Notes: a model not told the origin generated them from the letters alone. A DNA stretch of 64,000 nt from Microbacterium sp. USTB-Y (GCF_023703415.1 NZ_JAGMTU010000002.1:558001-622000), one strand, 5' to 3'; positions 25,816 through 36,143 are shown, counted from the stretch's first letter. Numbers and translations: made by a program.

Positions 25816-26334
25816 ATGTCCGTGTTTCCCGCCGAGCCGTTCGACGGCATCGAGCAGATCACCGTCGAGCCCACCCCGATCGCGGTGGTGCGGCACGTCG
25901 GGCTGCGGCTGAGCGACCTCGCCCGCGTGTTCGATCCTGCCTACACCGCGCTGGCCCGGGCCTTCGCCGAGGGGGCGCTGGTTCCGGCGGGTCCGGCGCT
26001 CGCCGTCTACCACGGAGACGCGATGGCCGAGTTCGACCTGGAGATCGGCTTCCCCGTGGAGGCTGCACCGGCCGCCCCGCTGACGGTGGACGGCATCGAG
26101 ATCTCGGCATCGGCGCTTCCCGGCGGATCCGCCCTGGCCACCACCCACATCGGCGGATTCGAAGGCCTCGGCGCCGCGTGGGCGGGCCTGTACGGCGAGG
26201 CCGCGTCACGCGGACTCGAGCGCTCCGGCGACTGGATCGAGATCTACGTATCGGATCCCCGCACGACGGCGGAGACGGACCTGCGCACCGACCTCGTGCT
26301 GGGCACCGAGGCTCCCGCTTCCCCCGACGTCTGA
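25816..26334 (+). CDS. GyrI-like / effector-binding domain protein
   Basis: 172 residues. The whole chain resembles the GyrI-like (AraC effector-binding, SOUL-like) fold: a start of the IEQITVEPTPIAVVRHVG type, a central ALAVYHGDAMAEFDLEIGFPV strand pair, and a C-terminal GDWIEIYVSDP followed by TDLRTDLVL, a pattern I associate with YdeN/BmrR-type ligand-binding domains. It probably binds a small hydrophobic ligand; there is no DNA-binding domain in the chain. ATG at 25816 with GAAGGAG upstream. It converges on clpX. Confidence 0.82.
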   Translation: MSVFPAEPFDGIEQITVEPTPIAVVRHVGLRLSDLARVFDPAYTALARAFAEGALVPAGPALAVYHGDAMAEFDLEIGFPVEAAPAAPLTVDGIEISASALPGGSALATTHIGGFEGLGAAWAGLYGEAASRGLERSGDWIEIYVSDPRTTAETDLRTDLVLGTEAPASPDV

Positions 26335-26386
26335 GCCCGTCGGCTCGGCCCGCTGCGGGAAGGGTCCGCGTGCGAGAAGCGAGGGA

Positions 26387-27655
<1,269 letters not shown>

Positions 27656-27852
27656 GTGCGTCCTCCTTCGAGACGTGGTCCGCGGTCGCCTCGTGCGGAC
27701 ACGAGGGCGATCACGGCGTGGGATCACCGTGCGGCGATGCCGCTGTTCGAGCCTAACCGCTGCATCCGACATCCAGCCGCATCGCCACGGATCCCCCGCT
27801 GCACGTCGCTCCGCGCACGGCGAACACGCCCGGATCCGGCCTTTCATGACGA

Positions 27853-27883
27853 GGGCCCGCCCCGCGCAGCGCGGGACGGGCCC
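27853..27883 (-). terminator. Terminator hairpin after the deoxyribose operon
   Basis: GGGCCCGCCCCGCGC and GCGCGGGACGGGCCC form a 15-bp stem with one mismatch and a very tight loop. It lies about 35 bp after the last aldehyde dehydrogenase gene and upstream of clpX. No U-tract. Confidence 0.65.
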
Positions 27884-27885
27884 CT

Positions 27886-27911
27886 CGGCCGTTCGACAGG
27901 CTCAGAGCCCG
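27886..27911. repeat. REP-like TTCGACAGGCTCAG element
   Basis: A single intergenic copy of the motif also found as paired arms in the ileS leader. It lies between the terminator hairpin and the stop codon of the truncated aldehyde dehydrogenase. The rest of 27656-27852 holds only the clpX upstream region. Confidence 0.5.
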
Positions 27912-27916
27912 AGCGC

Positions 27917-28768
27917 TCAGACCATGCTCTTCGGGTGCCAGACCGTCTTCACCTCGGTGAACGCGGCGATCCGCTGCGGGGAGGCGACGACCTCGCCCGG
28001 AGGAAGCACGCGCTTGAGCGTGTCGGCGGCGGCGATCTGCAGGTCGACCCAGTCGATCCCGCCGGCGCCGGCCAGGTCCAGGGCGTTCACGTCGGCGTGC
28101 GAGGCCAGCCAGGGCGCGAGCTGCGCCGGGGATCCGGTGAGCACGTTCACCACGCCGCCGGGGACGTCGCTCGTGGCGAGCACCTCGGCGAGACTGATCG
28201 CCGAGAGCGGGAACCGCTCGCTGCCCACGACGACCACCGCGTTGCCCGCGACGAGCGCCGGCGCGACGACCGAGACGAGGCCCCGCAGCGCGTCCTCCTG
28301 CGGGGCGATGATCGCGACCACACCGGTCGGCTCGGGAGCGGAGATGTTGAAGTAGGCACCGGCCACCGGGTTCAGGTTGCCCGCGACCTGTGCGTACTTG
28401 TCGCACCAGCCGGCGTACCAGACCCACAGGTCGATCGCCTCGTCGACCTGCGCGCCGGCGGCGGCCGCGGACACGCCCTGCTGCGCCATGATCTCGTCGA
28501 CGAACTGGGCACGGCGTCCCTCGAGCACCTCGGCGACGCGGTACAGCACCTGACCGCGGTTGTACGCGGTCGCCTTCGCCCAGCCGGGCTGCGCGGTGCG
28601 CGCGGCCTTGACCGCATCGCGGGCGTCCTTGCGCGACGCCTGGGCCGCGTTCGCGAGGAAGGCCCCCTTCGGGGTGGTCACCTCGTAGGTGCGTCCCGAC
28701 TCGCTGCGCGGGAACGCGCCGCCGATCGCGAGCTTGTAGGTCTTGGGGACGGTCAGACGCGCGCTCAT
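27917..28768 (-). CDS. Truncated aldehyde dehydrogenase-like protein without catalytic Cys
   Basis: 283 residues, against about 490 for a full aldehyde dehydrogenase. It keeps the N-terminal cofactor-binding half (RSESGRTYEV, PTGVVAIIAPQ, APALVAGNAVVVVGSE, LPPGEVVAS), but the FTGST-type segment is degenerate and the catalytic domain with the active-site Cys is missing. The ends look intact: its ATG overlaps the upstream dehydrogenase stop by 4 nt. It is therefore probably a real non-catalytic partner rather than decay. The pair resembles ALDH16, in which a normal dehydrogenase domain is fused to a truncated second one. Confidence 0.85.
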   Translation of the reverse strand: MSARLTVPKTYKLAIGGAFPRSESGRTYEVTTPKGAFLANAAQASRKDARDAVKAARTAQPGWAKATAYNRGQVLYRVAEVLEGRRAQFVDEIMAQQGVSAAAAGAQVDEAIDLWVWYAGWCDKYAQVAGNLNPVAGAYFNISAPEPTGVVAIIAPQEDALRGLVSVVAPALVAGNAVVVVGSERFPLSAISLAEVLATSDVPGGVVNVLTGSPAQLAPWLASHADVNALDLAGAGGIDWVDLQIAAADTLKRVLPPGEVVASPQRIAAFTEVKTVWHPKSMV

Positions 28769-30282
28769 GCCGCGGCTCCCTTCTTCGGCGCCTTGGCTTC
28801 GCTCTTCGCGTCGCTCCCCTCGTTCAGGGATCGCCGGGGAGCCGTGCCGGCCGGACGCAGGTACGCCGCGAGGCCCTGCTTGCCGCCCTCACGCCCGTAG
28901 CCGGACTCCTTGTAGCCGCCGAAGGGGCTGGAGGGGTCGAAACGGTTGAACGTGTTGGCCCAGACGACGCCTGCGCGAAGGCGGTCGGCGACGGCGAGGA
29001 TCCGGGAGCCCTTGTCGCTCCAGATTCCGGCGGAGAGACCGTACGGGGTGTTGTTGGCCTTCGCGATCGCCTCGGCGGGGGTACGGAAGGTCAGCACCGA
29101 CAGGACCGGGCCGAACACCTCCTCGCGGGCGATCCGGTGCGAGGCCTCGACACCGGTGAAGATCGTCGGCGCGAACCAGAACCCCTTCTCCGGGATGACG
29201 CAGTCGGCGGTCCAGCGCTCCGCGCCCTCGTCCTCGCCGACCTGGCTGAGCTCGCGGATGCGTGCCAGCTGCTCCGCGGAGTTGATCGCACCGATGTCGG
29301 TGTTCTTGTCGAGCGGATCGCCGAGGCGCAGCGTCGACAGGCGCGACTTCAGCCGGTCGATCACCTCGTCGTGGATGGACTCCTGCACGAGCAGGCGGCT
29401 GCCGGCGCAGCACACGTGCCCCTGGTTGAAGAAGATGCCGTTGACGATCCCCTCGATGGCCTGATCGATCGGAGCGTCGTCGAAGACGATGTTCGCCGCC
29501 TTGCCGCCGAGCTCGAGCGTCAGCGCCTTGCCCGATCCGGCGATCGAGCGCGCGATCTCGCGCCCCACGCCCGTGGATCCGGTGAAGGCGACCTTGTCGA
29601 CGTCGGGATGCCGCACGACCGCGGCCCCGGTCGCACCGGCGCCCGTGACGATGTTCACGACACCCGCCGGCAGGTCGGCCTGCTGCAGGATCTCGGCGAA
29701 GATCAGCGCGGTGAGCGGCGTGGTCTCCGCGGGCTTCAGCACCACGGTGTTGCCCGCCGCCAGCGCCGGGGCCACCTTCCACGCCAGCATCAGCAGCGGG
29801 AAGTTCCAGGGGATGACCTGGCCCGCCACGCCGTGCGCCTTCGGGTCGGGGCCCGCACCCGCGTAGTCGAGCTTGTCCGCCCAGCCCGCGTAATAGAAGA
29901 ACCACGAGGCCACGAGCGGCACATCGACGTCGCGGGACTCCTTGATCGGCTTGCCGTTGTCGAGACTCTCGGCCACGGCGAGCTCGCGGGCGCGCTCCTG
30001 CACGAGGCGGGCGATGCGGAACAGGTACTTGCCGCGATCCCGGCCGCTCATCTTCGACCACACCCTGGTGTAGGCGCGGCGCGCGGCGGCGACGGCGCGA
30101 TCGACGTCCTCGTCCGAGGCGTGCGCGATCGTGGCGATGCGCGACTCGTCCGCCGGCGAGATGGTGGCGAACGAGGCGCCGTGTCCCTCGACGAACTCGC
30201 CGTCGATGAACAGCCCGTACTCGTCCTTCAGGTTGAGGATGCTCCGCGACTCGGGCGCGGGTGCGTATTCCAGGAATCCCAT
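28765..30282 (-). CDS. Aldehyde dehydrogenase, catalytic subunit
   Basis: 505 residues. NAD-binding and catalytic motifs are complete: IPWNFPLLML, FTGSTGVGREI, the general-base Glu in LTLELGGKAA and the nucleophile Cys in FFNQGHVCCAGSR. It ends in a Lys/Ala-rich tail. As the gene after deoC it most plausibly oxidises the acetaldehyde released from deoxyribose-5-phosphate to acetate, but this is inferred from position. It is 13 bp downstream of deoC and overlaps the truncated partner gene by 4 nt. Confidence 0.93.
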   Translation of the reverse strand: MGFLEYAPAPESRSILNLKDEYGLFIDGEFVEGHGASFATISPADESRIATIAHASDEDVDRAVAAARRAYTRVWSKMSGRDRGKYLFRIARLVQERARELAVAESLDNGKPIKESRDVDVPLVASWFFYYAGWADKLDYAGAGPDPKAHGVAGQVIPWNFPLLMLAWKVAPALAAGNTVVLKPAETTPLTALIFAEILQQADLPAGVVNIVTGAGATGAAVVRHPDVDKVAFTGSTGVGREIARSIAGSGKALTLELGGKAANIVFDDAPIDQAIEGIVNGIFFNQGHVCCAGSRLLVQESIHDEVIDRLKSRLSTLRLGDPLDKNTDIGAINSAEQLARIRELSQVGEDEGAERWTADCVIPEKGFWFAPTIFTGVEASHRIAREEVFGPVLSVLTFRTPAEAIAKANNTPYGLSAGIWSDKGSRILAVADRLRAGVVWANTFNRFDPSSPFGGYKESGYGREGGKQGLAAYLRPAGTAPRRSLNEGSDAKSEAKAPKKGAAA

Positions 30283-30295
30283 GAACAGTCCTTCG

Positions 30296-31309
30296 TCAGT
30301 CGATCGTGACGTAGTCGGGGCCGGAGTAGTGGCCGGTGGTCAGCTTCTGCCGCTGCAGCAGTACGTCGTTGAGCAGGCTGGAGGCGCCGAAGCGGAACAG
30401 GTGCGGCTGCAGCCAGTCCTCCCCCACGGTCTCGGCGACGTGCACGAGGTACTTCACCGCATCCTTCGAGGAGCGGATCCCGCCCGCGGGCTTCACGCCG
30501 ATCTTCTCGCCGGTGAGCCGGTGCCAGTCGCGCACGGCTTCGAGCATGAGCAGCGTGACCGGCAGCGTGGCCGCCGGGGCGACCTTGCCGGTGGAGGTCT
30601 TGATGAAGTCGCCGCCGGCGAGCATGCCCAGCCAGGACGCGCGCTTGATGTTGTCGTAGGTGTTCAGCTCGCCGGTCTCCAGGATGATCTTCAGCGAGGC
30701 GGAGGATCCATCGGCCCGGCGGCATGCGTCCTTGACCGCGACGATCTGGTCGAAGACCTGTCCGTAGCGGCCGGCGAGGAAGGCGCCCCGGTCGATGACC
30801 ATGTCGATCTCGTCGGCGCCGGCGTCGACCGCGTCCCGGGTGTCGGCGAGCTTGATCGCCAGCGCCGCCCGGCCGCTCGGGAACGCCGTGGCGACCGCGG
30901 CGACCGAGATGCCGCCCTCGTCGGGGTCGCCGTGCCGGGCGCCGAGAGCCTCGACGGCGTAGGGCACCATGTCGCCGTACACGCACACGGCCGCGACCGA
31001 GGGGCACGAGGGATCCGACGCGTCGGGGAGCTTGGCCTTGGAGACCAGCGAACGCACCTTGCCGGGCGTGTCCGCGCCCTCGAGCGTGGTGAGGTCGATC
31101 AGGCGGATGATCGTGTCCAGCGCCCAGGCCTTCGACGTCGTCTTGATGGATCGCGTGCCGAGCGCGGCGGAGCGCTGCTCGAGGCCCACCGCGTCCATAC
31201 CGGGCAGTCCGTGCAGGAAGCGGCGCAGCGTGAGGTCGTCGGGTTCGCCCCCGAGCACCTCGAGCGCGGTGCGCCGCGCGAGTTCGGTCGTGGTCGCAGT
31301 TCCGGTCAC
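30296..31309 (-). CDS. deoC: Deoxyribose-phosphate aldolase, long (eukaryote-like) class
   Basis: 337 residues from a GTG at 31309 that overlaps the regulator's stop (GTGA). It splits 2-deoxyribose-5-phosphate into glyceraldehyde-3-phosphate and acetaldehyde. Schiff-base Lys lies in GDFIKTSTGK, the proton-relay region is GADEIDMVI, and KPAGGIRSSKDA closes the barrel. It is longer than the E. coli enzyme, and AWALDTIIRLIDLTTLEG...TPGKV plus GEDWLQPHLFRFGASSLL match the long DERA class that includes the human enzyme. Products feed lower glycolysis and the adjacent dehydrogenases. Confidence 0.95.
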   Translation of the reverse strand: MTGTATTTELARRTALEVLGGEPDDLTLRRFLHGLPGMDAVGLEQRSAALGTRSIKTTSKAWALDTIIRLIDLTTLEGADTPGKVRSLVSKAKLPDASDPSCPSVAAVCVYGDMVPYAVEALGARHGDPDEGGISVAAVATAFPSGRAALAIKLADTRDAVDAGADEIDMVIDRGAFLAGRYGQVFDQIVAVKDACRRADGSSASLKIILETGELNTYDNIKRASWLGMLAGGDFIKTSTGKVAPAATLPVTLLMLEAVRDWHRLTGEKIGVKPAGGIRSSKDAVKYLVHVAETVGEDWLQPHLFRFGASSLLNDVLLQRQKLTTGHYSGPDYVTID

Positions 31310-32262
31310 TTTTCCAGCTCCAGCAGAGTCAGGGCGGTCTCCTCGTCGGTGACCACCATCGTGCACAGGTTCGCCGTCACGACGGTGCGGGCGATGTCGT
31401 GCTTCGCCTCTCCCGCCGTGACGAAGACGGCGGTGCGCGCTTCGCGCAGCCGTTCGAGGCTGAGCCCGACCGTTCGGGCGTCGAGCTCGGGGTCGACGAT
31501 GTTGCCGTCCGCGTCGATGTAGCGGCCGAGCACGTCGCCGACCGCGCCCCGACGGGCGAGCTCGTCGATGTCGCGCGCGGTCAGGTAGCCGTTCTCGACA
31601 TGCGCGGATCCTGCGTCGCACACGCCCGCCGTGAACAGGTAGGCATCGGCCAGAGCGGCCTGCTCGAGCACGCCCGCCACGGTGCGGTCGCGCTCGATCG
31701 CCTGCTTGGTCTCCAGCCGCTCCAGGATCGCAGGGCTCGGCAGCAGCGCCACATGGCCGGACGCGCGCTGCGCGATCGTGGCGGCGAGGGACGCGGCGCC
31801 ACCGGGGCGCCGGTTCACGCTCACGCCGCCGTTCATCTGCACGACGGTCACGCCGCGCGCCCACCCCTCCGCCATGCGGTCGGCGATCGCGGTGAGCGTG
31901 CGTCCCCAGCTGACGGCGAGCGTCTTCGGCACGGGGCGGAGAGCGGCGAGATGGTCGGCGGCGCCCTGCGCGACCCGTCCGAGGGTCTCGGTGTCGCTCG
32001 GTCCGTTCGGCACCACGACGGCGTCGGCGAGGCCGAAGCGCTCGCGCAGCTCGCGCTCGATGCCGAGCTTCCGCGCGCGCGGATGCACGATCTCGATCCG
32101 CACGATCCCGTCGGTCCTGGCCTGCTGGAGGAGGCGCCCGACCTTCCACCGCGAGATGCCGAGCAGCCCGCCGATCTCGTCCTGCGTCTTGTCCTCGTCG
32201 TAATAGAGCTCCGCGACGCGGACGGCGAGCAGTTCGTCGTCGTCGATGGCGGAGCGGGGCAT
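31306..32262 (-). CDS. SorC/DeoR-type sugar-binding transcriptional regulator
   Basis: 318 residues. N-terminal helix-turn-helix (DKTQDEIGGLLGISRWKVGRLLQQA) and a SorC-type effector domain (VSWGRTLTAIADRM, VVQMNGGV, FTAGVCDAG). It is first in the deoxyribose operon and is probably induced by deoxyribose-5-phosphate, as DeoR of Bacillus is. Start at the ATG at 32262: TACTCT ends six bases before it, suggesting a leaderless mRNA, and a 14-bp palindrome lies just upstream. The frame extends to 32331, but that stretch holds the operator. Confidence 0.9.
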   Translation of the reverse strand: MPRSAIDDDELLAVRVAELYYDEDKTQDEIGGLLGISRWKVGRLLQQARTDGIVRIEIVHPRARKLGIERELRERFGLADAVVVPNGPSDTETLGRVAQGAADHLAALRPVPKTLAVSWGRTLTAIADRMAEGWARGVTVVQMNGGVSVNRRPGGAASLAATIAQRASGHVALLPSPAILERLETKQAIERDRTVAGVLEQAALADAYLFTAGVCDAGSAHVENGYLTARDIDELARRGAVGDVLGRYIDADGNIVDPELDARTVGLSLERLREARTAVFVTAGEAKHDIARTVVTANLCTMVVTDEETALTLLELEK

Positions 32263-32302
32263 GCTCCGAGAGTACCCTTCACCACGCGCACGCGCACGGA
32301 TC

Positions 32303-32316
32303 TGCTCATATGAGCA
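32303..32316. promoter_or_regulatory. Perfect 14-bp palindrome, candidate operator of the deoxyribose operon
   Basis: TGCTCATATGAGCA, perfectly self-complementary, about 47 bp upstream of the predicted start of the leaderless transcript (-10 TACTCT at 32269-32274). SorC-type regulators bind palindromes of this kind. The position just upstream of a poor -35 would also allow activation. Confidence 0.6.
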
Positions 32317-32355
32317 TTGGAGTTCGCTCACCCGCGCAACGGGAGCGGGTACGCG

Positions 32356-32391
32356 CGAGGGCGGCCCGGAATCGGATCCGGACCGCCCTCG
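32356..32391 (-). terminator. Terminator hairpin after clpP2
   Basis: CGAGGGCGGCCCGG and CCGGACCGCCCTCG form a 14-bp stem with one mismatch and an 8-nt loop, 17 bp after the clpP2 stop. Confidence 0.7.
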
Positions 32392-32408
32392 ACGAGTGCG
32401 TCAGCGCG

Positions 32409-33059
32409 TCAGCTCAGCGACTGGCGCTTGCGGCTCGTCAGCACCTGGTCGACGATGCCGTACTCCCGCGACTCCTCGGCCGAAAGGATCTTGTCCCGGT
32501 CGATGTCGCGGTGCACCTGCTCGACGGGCTTGCCGGTGTGCCTGGCCATGGTCTCCTCGAGCCAGGTGCGCATGCGGAGGATCTCCGCCGCCTGGATCTC
32601 GATGTCGGAGGCCTGGCCGTGACCGGCCTCGCCCATCGCCGGCTGGTGCATCAGCACGCGGGCGTTGGGAAGCGCCAGCCGCTTGCCGGGGGCGCCGGCC
32701 GCGAGCAGCACGGACGCCGCAGAGGCCGCCTGGCCGAGGACGACCGTCTGGATCTGGGGCGCGACGTACTGCATCGTGTCGTAGATCGCCGTCATCGCGG
32801 TGAAGGATCCACCGGGCGAGTTGATGTACATCGTGATGTCGCGCTCGGAGTCCTGGCTCTCCAGGACCAGCAGCTGCGCCATCACGTCGTCGGCGGATGC
32901 GTCGTCGACCTGCACGCCGAGGAAGATCACGCGATCCTCGAACAGCTTGTTGTACGGGTCCTGGCGCTTGAAGCCGTAGGCGGTGCGCTCCTCGAACTGA
33001 GGAAGGACGTAGCGGCTCGAGGGCAGGGTGCCGGCGGAGCGGAACGTGGGTGTGTACAT
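32409..33059 (-). CDS. clpP2: ATP-dependent Clp protease proteolytic subunit 2
   Basis: 216 residues. Catalytic Ser lies in GQAASAASVLLAAG, His in VLMHQPAMG and the Asp near DIDRDKILS. INSPGGSFTAMTAIYDTM is the conserved handle region. The N-terminal extension and the ASAAS active-site variant fit actinobacterial ClpP2, which forms mixed tetradecamers with ClpP1. The ATG at 33059 is 17 bp after clpP1, so the two are co-transcribed. Confidence 0.96.
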   Translation of the reverse strand: MYTPTFRSAGTLPSSRYVLPQFEERTAYGFKRQDPYNKLFEDRVIFLGVQVDDASADDVMAQLLVLESQDSERDITMYINSPGGSFTAMTAIYDTMQYVAPQIQTVVLGQAASAASVLLAAGAPGKRLALPNARVLMHQPAMGEAGHGQASDIEIQAAEILRMRTWLEETMARHTGKPVEQVHRDIDRDKILSAEESREYGIVDQVLTSRKRQSLS

Positions 33060-33076
33060 GGGTGTCCTCTCCAGCC

Positions 33077-33667
33077 TTACTTGTCCGCGCCCGTGCCGCC
33101 GCCGCCGTGCACGTCACTGGCGTGCTCGCGCATGTGGTCGACGAAGCCGTATTCGAGCGCCTCCTGCGCCGAGAACCAGCGGTCCCGGTCGCCGTCCTCG
33201 TTGATCTGCTCGACCGACTTGCCGGTCTGCGATGCGGTGATCTCGGCGAGACGCCGCTTCATGTCGAGGATGAGCTGCGCCTGGGTCTGGATGTCGCTCG
33301 AGGTGCCGCCGAAACCGCCGTGCGGCTGGTGCAGCAGCACGCGCGCATTCGGCGTGATGTAGCGCTTGCCCTTGGTGCCGCTGGTCAGCAGCAGCTGGCC
33401 CATCGAGGCCGCCATCCCGATGCCGACGGTGACGATGTCGTTCGGCACGAACTGCATCGTGTCGTAGATCGCCATGCCGGCCGTGATGGATCCGCCGGGT
33501 GAGTTGATGTAGAGGTAGATGTCCTTCTCGGGGTCCTCGGCGGCGAGAAGGAGGATCTTGGCGCAGATCTCGTTGGCGTTCTCGTCCCGCACCTCGGATC
33601 CCAGCCAGATGATGCGATCCTTGAGCAGCCTGTCGAAGACGCTCGTCGCGACCAGGGGTTCAGCCAT
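33077..33667 (-). CDS. clpP1: ATP-dependent Clp protease proteolytic subunit 1
   Basis: 196 residues. Catalytic Ser lies in [16 protein letters not shown], His in VLLHQPHGG and the Asp in [12 protein letters not shown]. It is shorter than ClpP2 and ends in a Gly/His-rich tail. The ATG at 33667 has CAGGAG upstream, and a -10 TAGATT lies at 33699-33704 on the minus strand. It is the first gene of the clpP1-clpP2 pair. Confidence 0.96.
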   Translation of the reverse strand: MAEPLVATSVFDRLLKDRIIWLGSEVRDENANEICAKILLLAAEDPEKDIYLYINSPGGSITAGMAIYDTMQFVPNDIVTVGIGMAASMGQLLLTSGTKGKRYITPNARVLLHQPHGGFGGTSSDIQTQAQLILDMKRRLAEITASQTGKSVEQINEDGDRDRWFSAQEALEYGFVDHMREHASDVHGGGGTGADK

Positions 33668-33747
33668 TTCCGCTCCTGTTTCCGTGTTCGGTGTTTCGAA
33701 TCTACCGGCGACAACGCACGCGCCCGGCCGTGTTCGCCGTCGGCATA

Positions 33748-34242
33748 TCAGGCGTCGTCGCCCGCGATCTCGTGGGCGTAGGCGGTCATCGAGCGGTGGT
33801 AGCGGGGCATGTGCGGCACGAGGGCGAGGACGGCCACGCTCAGCCCGCGTTCCGGCTGGCCGGCACTGGCGAGGGCGAGGGCGTGCAGGGCGGCGATCGC
33901 CTCGCGGTAGACCGATTCGGGATGCGCCGCACGCTCAGCCTCGATCAGCTCGAGCGCCCCGTCCACGTCGCCGAGATTGCGCAGCGAGCTCGCCAGCTGG
34001 ATCGTCGCCTGAGCGCGCCGATCGTCGTCCAGGCCGATCTCCAGAGCCCGGCGGTAGAGCGGCACGGCCTCGTCGGGCCGTCCCGCGGAATCGCGCGCAC
34101 CCGCGCGCTCGAACGCGGCCTCGGCATCGTCCGGCCCGCGCTCCGCCGCGATCGCGTCGATCCGTGCGATCACCTCTTCGTCGACGAGCCCGCCGGCCGC
34201 GGCGTCCCAGACCGCGTCGATGCGCTCCTGCCAGTCGTCCAT
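33748..34242 (-). CDS. Tetratricopeptide-repeat protein
   Basis: 164 residues, predicted all-helical. TPR-like units appear at about 40-75 ([22 protein letters not shown]), 76-110 ([22 protein letters not shown]) and 111-140. There is no signal peptide. It lies between tig and clpP1 on the same strand and may share their transcription in part, although a strong hairpin separates it from tig. TPR proteins mediate protein contacts; the partner here is unknown. Confidence 0.83.
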   Translation of the reverse strand: MDDWQERIDAVWDAAAGGLVDEEVIARIDAIAAERGPDDAEAAFERAGARDSAGRPDEAVPLYRRALEIGLDDDRRAQATIQLASSLRNLGDVDGALELIEAERAAHPESVYREAIAALHALALASAGQPERGLSVAVLALVPHMPRYHRSMTAYAHEIAGDDA

Positions 34243-34267
34243 GTCCTACCTCGTCCCGTGCGGATGC

Positions 34268-34302
34268 GAGGAGGGCGGGTGCATGATGCACCCGCCCTCC
34301 TC
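34268..34302. terminator. Perfect 16-bp hairpin after tig
   Basis: GAGGAGGGCGGGTGCA, a 3-nt loop and the exact complement. It lies 20 bp after the tig stop and immediately before the TPR gene, on the minus strand. No U-tract. Confidence 0.75.
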
Positions 34303-34321
34303 CGGATCGTGGATCCGATGC

Positions 34322-35806
34322 TTACTCGGCGTCGGCGGCCTTGTCGGCGGCCTTCTTGGCCGGAGCCTTGCGTGCGGCCGGCTTCTTGGCCGCGGGCTTC
34401 TCCTCGGCCGGAGCCTCGGCGGGCTCCTCGTCCTTCGCGGCAGCCTTCTTGGCCGGCGCCTTCTTCGCGGGAGCCTTCTTCGCCGGGGCCTTCTTGGCAG
34501 GAGCCTCGGCGGCCTCCTCCGCCTCGTCCTCCGTGGCGACGAAGCCCGTCAGGTCGACGGCCTTGCCCTCGGAGTCCACGACGGTGACCTTGCCCAGCGC
34601 GACGGCCAGGGCCTTGTTGCGGGCGACCTCGCCGACGAGCACGGGGAGCTGGCCCGACGACTGCAGCGCCTCGACGAACTCCTGCGGAGCCATGCCGTAC
34701 TGCGCGGCGGACTGGATCAGGTACTGGCTGAGCTCGTCCTGCGAGACCTGGACGTTCGCGTTCTCGGCGATCGTGTCGAGCAGCACCTGGGTCTTGAACT
34801 GCTTGGTGCTGGCCTCGGTGACCTCGGCGCGGTGCTCGTCGTCCTCGAGACGGCCTTCGCCCTCGAGGTGGTTGTGCACCTCGTCCTCGATGAGCTGCGG
34901 CGGGACGGGGATGTCGATCTGCTCGAGCAGCGTCTCGACGAGCTTGTCGCGGGCCGCGGAGGCCTGCGTGAACACGCCCTGCTGCGAGACGGACTCGCGC
35001 AGGCTGTCGCGCAGCTCGCCGATGGTGTCGAACTCGCTCGCGATCTGCGCGAAGTCGTCGTCCGCCTCGGGCAGCTCGCGCTCCTTGACGGCCTTGACGG
35101 TCACGGAGACCTCGGCCTCCTCGCCGGCGTGGTCACCGCCGACCAGCTTCGAGCGGAACGTGGTGTCCTCGCCCGCGGTGAGCGAGTCGATCGCGTCGTC
35201 GATGCCCTCGAGCAGCTCGCCCGAGCCCACCTCGTAGGAGACGCCCTCGGCGCGGTCGATCTCGGCGCCGTCGATCGCGGCGACCAGGTCGAGCTCGACG
35301 AAGTCGCCGGCCTTGGCCGGACGGTCGACGGGCACGAGCGTCCCGAAGCGCGCGCGCAGGCGGTCGAGCTCGGCGTCCAGTGCGGCGTCATCCGCCTCGA
35401 CGGCGTCGACCGTCAGCGTGATGCCGTCGAGCGACGGGACCTCGATCTCGGGACGCACGTCGACCTCGACCTCGACCTTGAGGTCGCCGGAGAAGTCCTT
35501 CTCGTTCGGCCACTCCACGACCTCGGCCGACGGGCGGCCGACGATGCGGAGGTTGTGCTCGAGCGACGCCTCGCGGAAGAAGGTGTCGAGCCCCTCGTTG
35601 ACGGCGTGCTCGATGACGGCGCCGCGGCCGACGCGCTGGTCGATGATCGGCGCGGGCACCTTGCCCTTGCGGAAGCCGGGGATCTGCACGTCCTGCGCGA
35701 TGTGCTCGTAGGCGTGCGCGATGCTGGGCTTGAGGTCCTCGGGGGTGACCGTGATGTGCAGCTTGACCCGGGTCGGGGCCAGCTTCTCGACGGTGCTGTT
35801 CGCCAT
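34322..35806 (-). CDS. tig: Trigger factor
   Basis: 494 residues. Ribosome-associated chaperone with peptidyl-prolyl isomerase activity. The ribosome-binding signature is [12 protein letters not shown] near residue 45; the FKBP-like domain follows ([20 protein letters not shown]), then a helical C-terminal domain. About 60 residues at the end form a Lys/Ala/Pro-rich tail (repeated PAKKA), making it longer than the roughly 430 of E. coli; such tails are usual in actinobacteria. AAGGAG lies 11 bases before the ATG. tRNA-Pro is immediately upstream. Confidence 0.96.
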   Translation of the reverse strand: MANSTVEKLAPTRVKLHITVTPEDLKPSIAHAYEHIAQDVQIPGFRKGKVPAPIIDQRVGRGAVIEHAVNEGLDTFFREASLEHNLRIVGRPSAEVVEWPNEKDFSGDLKVEVEVDVRPEIEVPSLDGITLTVDAVEADDAALDAELDRLRARFGTLVPVDRPAKAGDFVELDLVAAIDGAEIDRAEGVSYEVGSGELLEGIDDAIDSLTAGEDTTFRSKLVGGDHAGEEAEVSVTVKAVKERELPEADDDFAQIASEFDTIGELRDSLRESVSQQGVFTQASAARDKLVETLLEQIDIPVPPQLIEDEVHNHLEGEGRLEDDEHRAEVTEASTKQFKTQVLLDTIAENANVQVSQDELSQYLIQSAAQYGMAPQEFVEALQSSGQLPVLVGEVARNKALAVALGKVTVVDSEGKAVDLTGFVATEDEAEEAAEAPAKKAPAKKAPAKKAPAKKAAAKDEEPAEAPAEEKPAAKKPAARKAPAKKAADKAADAE

Positions 35807-35870
35807 GCTGGTGTGTTCTCCTTGTGAATGTCCCGCGCGGAGATCCACGCGAGTGCGACGTGTATGAACG

Positions 35871-35944
35871 TCGGGGCGACAGGATTTGAACCTGCGACCT
35901 CCCGCTCCCAAAGCGGGCGCTCTACCAAGCTGAGCTACGCCCCG
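35871..35944 (-). tRNA. tRNA-Pro (anticodon TGG)
   Basis: Full cloverleaf on the minus strand: acceptor CGGGGCG/CGCCCCG, D arm with AGCTCAGCTTGGTAGAGC, anticodon stem CCCGC/GCGGG with loop TTTGGGA, T arm with GGTTCAAATCC and discriminator A. CCA is not encoded. A -10 TAGACT on the minus strand at 35979-35984 is a probable promoter. Confidence 0.96.
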
Positions 35945-36072
35945 GGTAGGACCCGCGCGCGCGGGAACGGCCTTCACGAGTCTAACGGAACGGAGCACGT
36001 CCGTCTGTCAGGTATGCTCGTGGAGTCCCGGTGTTCCACCGGGCCCGCCCCGGCGCCTCGTGCTCCGGGTCC

Positions 36073-36143
36073 GGGGGTGTAGCTCAATGGTAGAGTCTCA
36101 GTCTTCCAAACTGATTGCGCGGGTTCGATTCCCGTCACCCCCT
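36073..36143 (+). tRNA. tRNA-Gly (anticodon TCC)
   Basis: 71-nt cloverleaf: acceptor GGGGGTG/CACCCCC, D arm AGCTCAATGGTAGAG, anticodon stem TCAGT/ACTGA with loop CTTCCAA, T arm GGGTTCGATTCCC and discriminator T. CCA is not encoded. TATGCT at 36013-36018 is a probable -10. Confidence 0.96.

Noticed and set aside
33668..33747. ClgR-type operator upstream of clpP1
   Set aside because: A TTCGCCGTCGG stretch is only vaguely similar; no clear palindrome.
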